A DNA stretch of 17,935 bases, from assembly GCA_900552305.1 (NCBI GenBank), contig URZD01000018.1:1-17935 (forward strand). Direction: 5' to 3'. Positions 15,346 to 17,935 of the stretch are shown here, piece after piece. Both the position numbers and the translations under genes were made by a program. Position 1 is the first letter of the stretch. Each line of letters begins with the position of its first letter. Below the pieces are notes generated by a model. That model saw only the letters and a list, made by a program, of their open reading frames with translations. It did not search any database and was not told the origin of the DNA. Origin of the DNA: an uncultured Eubacteriales bacterium (GTDB lineage Bacteria; Bacillota; Clostridia; Monoglobales; Monoglobaceae).

Positions 15346-16135
15346 TGAGCTTCGCCTCCCTTAAAAATCCGAATGTTTTGCCGTCGTTTTTTGTTGCCCT
15401 GTATTCAAGACCGATATAACCGTCATACGGCAGCGCGGATATTTCGCTCAGTATTTTTACATAGTCAATGTTTCCCGTCCCCGGCTCGTGCCTGCCCGGG
15501 GAATCGGCAACGTGAAAGTGACCTATCAAGTCAATGTTTTTCCGTATATCCTCAATGGATAAATCGCCCGTCATGCTCTGATGATAAATGTCATAGAGCA
15601 TTTTTATGTTCGGACTGTTTACCTTTTTTAAAAGTTCAAAGACAGGCTCTGCATACGGCATGGAGTACCCTTTTCTGTCAATAGCGTTAAGCGGCTCGAT
15701 TACCAGAGTTACATTCTCTTTTTCGCATATCGGCTTTGCGGCGTTCAGGCATTTGAGCGCGTTTTCCGCGCAGTACGGCGCACCTTCGCCTATCAGCACT
15801 ATCATCGCGGATGCACCCAGCTTTTTGTATGTCGGTATGCTCTCGCATAGAGCCGCGACAAACTCCTCCGCTCTGCCGGAGTTAAGTATTCCCCTCGATA
15901 AATCATAAGAGAGTGCCTCATCCGTGCTGTCGATATTGAACACCGAGAGCCGCATTTTGTTTTTGTCAAGCAACCGCTTAACCTTATCAACATCTTTGTT
16001 TGTCCATTTCCAAAATTCGACCGTGTTTATTCCGCAGTCCCCGACCGCGCCTATTCTGTCATAAAAATCAAATCCCGAAAACATCATGTCTATACAGCAG
16101 CTGACCGGCGGTTTTATATTCTTTTCCTTAATCAA
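15338..16135 (-). CDS. Hydroxypyruvate isomerase-like TIM-barrel protein
   Basis: 265-residue member of the xylose-isomerase-like TIM-barrel superfamily, closest in motifs to the Hyi/OtnI group. Likely divalent-metal ligands are Glu147 (VIEPLN), Asp182 with His185 nearby (YDIYH), His208 (HFHVAD) and Glu244 (GLEYRA). The stretch DSPGRHEPGTGNIDY (211-225) is typical of hydroxypyruvate isomerase and 2-oxo-tetronate isomerase. Aldose-ketose or 2-keto acid isomerisation is expected. Its TTG start overlaps the preceding stop by 8 bases (TTGATTAA), exactly like the next junction. AAAGGA lies about 11 bases upstream. It sits between oxidoreductase genes, so it probably handles a keto-sugar intermediate of the same pathway. 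Confidence 0.9.
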   Translation of the reverse strand: MIKEKNIKPPVSCCIDMMFSGFDFYDRIGAVGDCGINTVEFWKWTNKDVDKVKRLLDKNKMRLSVFNIDSTDEALSYDLSRGILNSGRAEEFVAALCESIPTYKKLGASAMIVLIGEGAPYCAENALKCLNAAKPICEKENVTLVIEPLNAIDRKGYSMPYAEPVFELLKKVNSPNIKMLYDIYHQSMTGDLSIEDIRKNIDLIGHFHVADSPGRHEPGTGNIDYVKILSEISALPYDGYIGLEYRATKNDGKTFGFLREAKLID

Positions 16136-17723
16136 AACTCAACAAATCCTTTCCGCTTGGGATTTCGCCTATATCGGGGAACTTCAGTATTTTGGAGCCG
16201 CTCATCGCACTTTCGTGAGCAAGGATTCCGGTAAGCGTGTAGACCGCCGATGTCCACGCGTTTATCGGAGGGATTTTGTCCTCTGTGACCGCCCTGACAA
16301 AATCGTCAACGCAGAAAAAATGCGAGCCGTTGTGTCCGATTACCGAGAGGTCACCTTCCGCCTTTGCCCTTTTTTCCATTTCGACAAACTCTTTGGGAAG
16401 TCTGTCCGTGTTATGCACGGGGGAAAATCCCACATGGTATTTGTATTCCAGTCTGCCGAGTTTTTTGTCGATTTTGTCCGCCTCGGCAGTGTATGTATAT
16501 GTGTTAATTTCATCGCTTAGATCAACCGAATCCGCAGTCTGACCGAAAACCGCGCCGCGTGAGAACAAGTGCTGATTTCCGCTGTATTCGTACGTTCCCT
16601 TTGTGCCGTAGATTCCCGTAATATAGCTTGACGGCTTGACCGAGCCTATTCTTCTGAACTCGTTCAGTCTGCCGACTGCGCCGTTTTTGAATCTGACAAT
16701 CGCGGTTTCATTGGAATACGGGTTATCCCAGTCGTTTACGCCCTTGCCGTAAACGCCGTCGCCAACCTTCTGCGCGCCGTCCTCGATGTAACTCTCGATC
16801 ATCAGTCCCTTCACCAGTTTATGAACATCTTCTGAAACCTTACAGCTGTGCATAACATCCTTACTGATACGGATCTGTTCCGCAAACCGTTTTCCGGAGT
16901 TGGAATGATTGGTGTCTATGATAACAGCAGGATTTACCAGCTTTGTCTGAGCGGATTCGTTGACTTCCTGATAGTGTTCCAGGAGATTCTGCAGATCTTC
17001 GTAATGATAGTTCGGCATATTTCTTCCGAATTTGTCCACATAACCACGCAGAATCGCATGTGCGTAAGGATTACCGGGAGTTTTTACTTCCCAGCCGCGG
17101 TACAGGAACATATGACCATGCTGTGCGGCGATGATAGAATTCATCATGACAGAAATATCTCCGCCGGTCGGGTTCTTCATACCTGCCGGGATGCCAACGC
17201 CGCTGGCGGTCAGACGGTGCTGCTGGTCTTCGACAGAACGGGCACCGATGGCAACGTAAGACAACAGATCCGATAAATATCTGTGATTTTCCGGGTACAG
17301 CATCTCATCGGCACAGGTAAATCCCGTCTCATTGACTGCTCTGGTATGCAGGTCACGGATCGCAATGATACCCTTTAACATGTCTTCTTTTTTTTCCGGA
17401 TCCGGCTGATGCAACATACCCTTGTATCCCATACCGATGGTTCTCGGTTTGTTGGTATAAATTCGCGGAATCATAAAAATCTTATCTGCCACCTTATCCT
17501 GTACAGTACGAAGACGGCTGATGTAATCGATCACCGCATCTTCATTGTCGGCGGAACAAGGTCCGATGATCAGCAGAAGCCGGTCATCTTTTCCCTCGAA
17601 GATTTCACGGATCTGTCTGTCGCGATCCTCTTTGATTGCTGCTATTTTTTCACTTACCGGAAACTGTTCTTTTAACTCCTTCGGGGTTGGTAGTTTCCGT
17701 AAGAATTCCATATCCATTTCCAT
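16128..17723 (-). CDS. DAHP synthase / Gfo-Idh-MocA C-terminal fusion ORF (probable chimera)
   Basis: One 531-residue frame made of two unrelated parts. Residues 1-327 are a type I DAHP synthase (phosphoenolpyruvate + erythrose 4-phosphate; shikimate pathway): GPCSADN (54-60), NKPRT (91-95), RSVEDQQHR (162-170), IIDTNHSNSGK (268-278) and MIESYIEDG (308-316). These contain metal ligands equivalent to Cys56, His273 and Glu310; the last ~25 family residues are missing. Residues 328-531 (GVNDWDNPYSNE...) are the C-terminal domain of a Gfo/Idh/MocA protein without its Rossmann NAD domain. The ATG at 17723 (GGAGG about 11 bases upstream) is chosen because the longer frame to 17798 would begin inside the promoter. 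GGA glycine codons dominate the synthase part, GGC the rest. The fused product is unlikely to work as either enzyme. Confidence 0.85.
   Translation of the reverse strand: MEMDMEFLRKLPTPKELKEQFPVSEKIAAIKEDRDRQIREIFEGKDDRLLLIIGPCSADNEDAVIDYISRLRTVQDKVADKIFMIPRIYTNKPRTIGMGYKGMLHQPDPEKKEDMLKGIIAIRDLHTRAVNETGFTCADEMLYPENHRYLSDLLSYVAIGARSVEDQQHRLTASGVGIPAGMKNPTGGDISVMMNSIIAAQHGHMFLYRGWEVKTPGNPYAHAILRGYVDKFGRNMPNYHYEDLQNLLEHYQEVNESAQTKLVNPAVIIDTNHSNSGKRFAEQIRISKDVMHSCKVSEDVHKLVKGLMIESYIEDGAQKVGDGVYGKGVNDWDNPYSNETAIVRFKNGAVGRLNEFRRIGSVKPSSYITGIYGTKGTYEYSGNQHLFSRGAVFGQTADSVDLSDEINTYTYTAEADKIDKKLGRLEYKYHVGFSPVHNTDRLPKEFVEMEKRAKAEGDLSVIGHNGSHFFCVDDFVRAVTEDKIPPINAWTSAVYTLTGILAHESAMSGSKILKFPDIGEIPSGKDLLSFD
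16740..16757 (-). other. Junction between DAHP synthase and Gfo/Idh/MocA sequence
   Basis: Encodes GVYGKG. DAHP synthases usually continue as YGKSITDxC, while here the text becomes YGKGVNDWDNPYSNE, natural for a Gfo/Idh/MocA protein. The change of GGA-rich to GGC/GCG-rich codon use begins slightly earlier, at about 16800, so a short piece of host-like synthase DNA may bridge the two parts. This pattern suits joining through a short shared sequence. Confidence 0.7.
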
Positions 17724-17793
17724 AATTTCAAAAGCCTCCATAAAAAATAAAGAATTTTGCACTTCAACGCGTTGCAGTGCGAATCTGTTTATA

Positions 17794-17822
17794 ATCATAC
17801 TTGGTTACAGATGATTCGTCAA
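17794..17822 (-). promoter_or_regulatory. Promoter of the DAHP synthase part
   Basis: On the minus strand, TTGACG (17817-17822), a 17-base spacer and TATGAT (17794-17799). It predicts a leader of about 65 bases before the ATG at 17723. No T-box, trp-type attenuator or other riboswitch pattern is recognisable in the leader. Confidence 0.8.
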
Positions 17823-17900
17823 CCCTTTTTTGAAATTTAATTACTCAATTTGCCATTTACAAATTTCGTAACTCTTCAGTACCCTCACAGTTATGAGCCA

Positions 17901-17935
17901 AAATGCATTTCTAATCACCTTCGGTGATGGCATTT
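17901..17935. repeat. Inverted repeat at the right edge
   Basis: Inner stem ATCACC/GGTGAT (17914-17919, 17923-17928) with a TTC loop, and outer arms AAATGC (17901-17906) and GCATTT (17930-17935). It may be the terminator of a gene beyond the window, upstream of the DAHP synthase promoter. Nothing else is seen in 17823-17900. Confidence 0.5.

Noticed and set aside
14419..15348. 309-codon plus-strand ORF opposite the canonical Gfo/Idh gene
   Set aside because: It is antisense to a gene with intact EKP and DIGVH motifs and has no domain of its own; the same holds for 13686-14300 opposite the second oxidoreductase.
17724..17798. 25-residue N-terminal extension of the DAHP synthase frame
   Set aside because: Its ATG overlaps the -10 box of the promoter at 17794-17822 and would not be transcribed; the ATG at 17723 has a GGAGG site and fits the family N-terminus.
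17723..17935. T-box or aromatic amino acid attenuator before the DAHP synthase
   Set aside because: The leader lacks a TGGNACCGCG-type T-box motif, a leader peptide rich in Trp, Tyr or Phe, and a terminator/antiterminator pair.
1..17935. tRNA, rRNA, CRISPR array, transposase or phage genes
   Set aside because: Both strands were scanned by eye; no cloverleaf with CCA end, no regularly spaced direct repeats and no transposase or integrase-like ORF was found.

Overview
The window looks like a gut-type Clostridia chromosome, probably of the Oscillospiraceae/Ruminococcaceae kind. The reasons are a Gram-positive ctsR-mcsA-mcsB-clpC stress operon, AGGAGG-type ribosome binding sites, sigma-A-like TTGACA/TATAAT promoters, a rubrerythrin, an ECF-type vitamin transporter subunit and an oxygen-sensitive glycyl radical enzyme, which together imply an anaerobe. 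This is inferred from gene content only.

Layout. Positions 1-4116 (minus strand) hold the class III heat-shock operon ctsR-mcsA-mcsB-clpC. Its promoter and an exact CtsR operator lie upstream of ctsR, and clpC runs off the left edge. Positions 4117-5082 hold an intergenic stretch with an orphan plus-strand promoter and a perfect 13-bp hairpin, then a monocistronic rubrerythrin on the minus strand. Positions 5083-8722 (plus strand) are an ftsH operon: a promoter, a six-codon leader ORF abutting ftsH, ftsH, a six-helix membrane protein and an ECF transporter S component, closed by a strong intrinsic terminator. Positions 8723-9147 hold no convincing gene but a dense run of at least seven perfect hairpins, a candidate structured repeat or RNA. 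A partial relic of its edge lies at about 10158-10197. An AraC-type regulator with its own promoter follows on the minus strand.

Positions 10218-16742 (minus strand) are a tightly overlapping operon. In transcription order it encodes the C-terminal part of a Gfo/Idh/MocA oxidoreductase, a hydroxypyruvate-isomerase-like TIM barrel, two more Gfo/Idh/MocA oxidoreductases, a glycyl radical activating enzyme and a glycyl radical enzyme (GRE). The GRE has an active-site loop (GCNWMC) that I cannot match to a characterised class. The set suggests anaerobic breakdown of a sugar, polyol or sugar-like compound: NAD-linked oxidation and isomerisation feeding a radical cleavage or elimination. The substrate is unknown. 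This is the best candidate for an undescribed system.

The operon head is abnormal. One continuous ORF joins the first 327 residues of a type I DAHP synthase (aromatic amino acid biosynthesis, with its own promoter) in frame to the last 204 residues of a Gfo/Idh/MocA protein that lacks its NAD-binding domain. Glycine codon choice changes near the joint. The simplest reading is a metagenome-assembly chimera, or less likely a real recombination; sequence from about 16743 to 17935 may not belong to the same genome as the rest.
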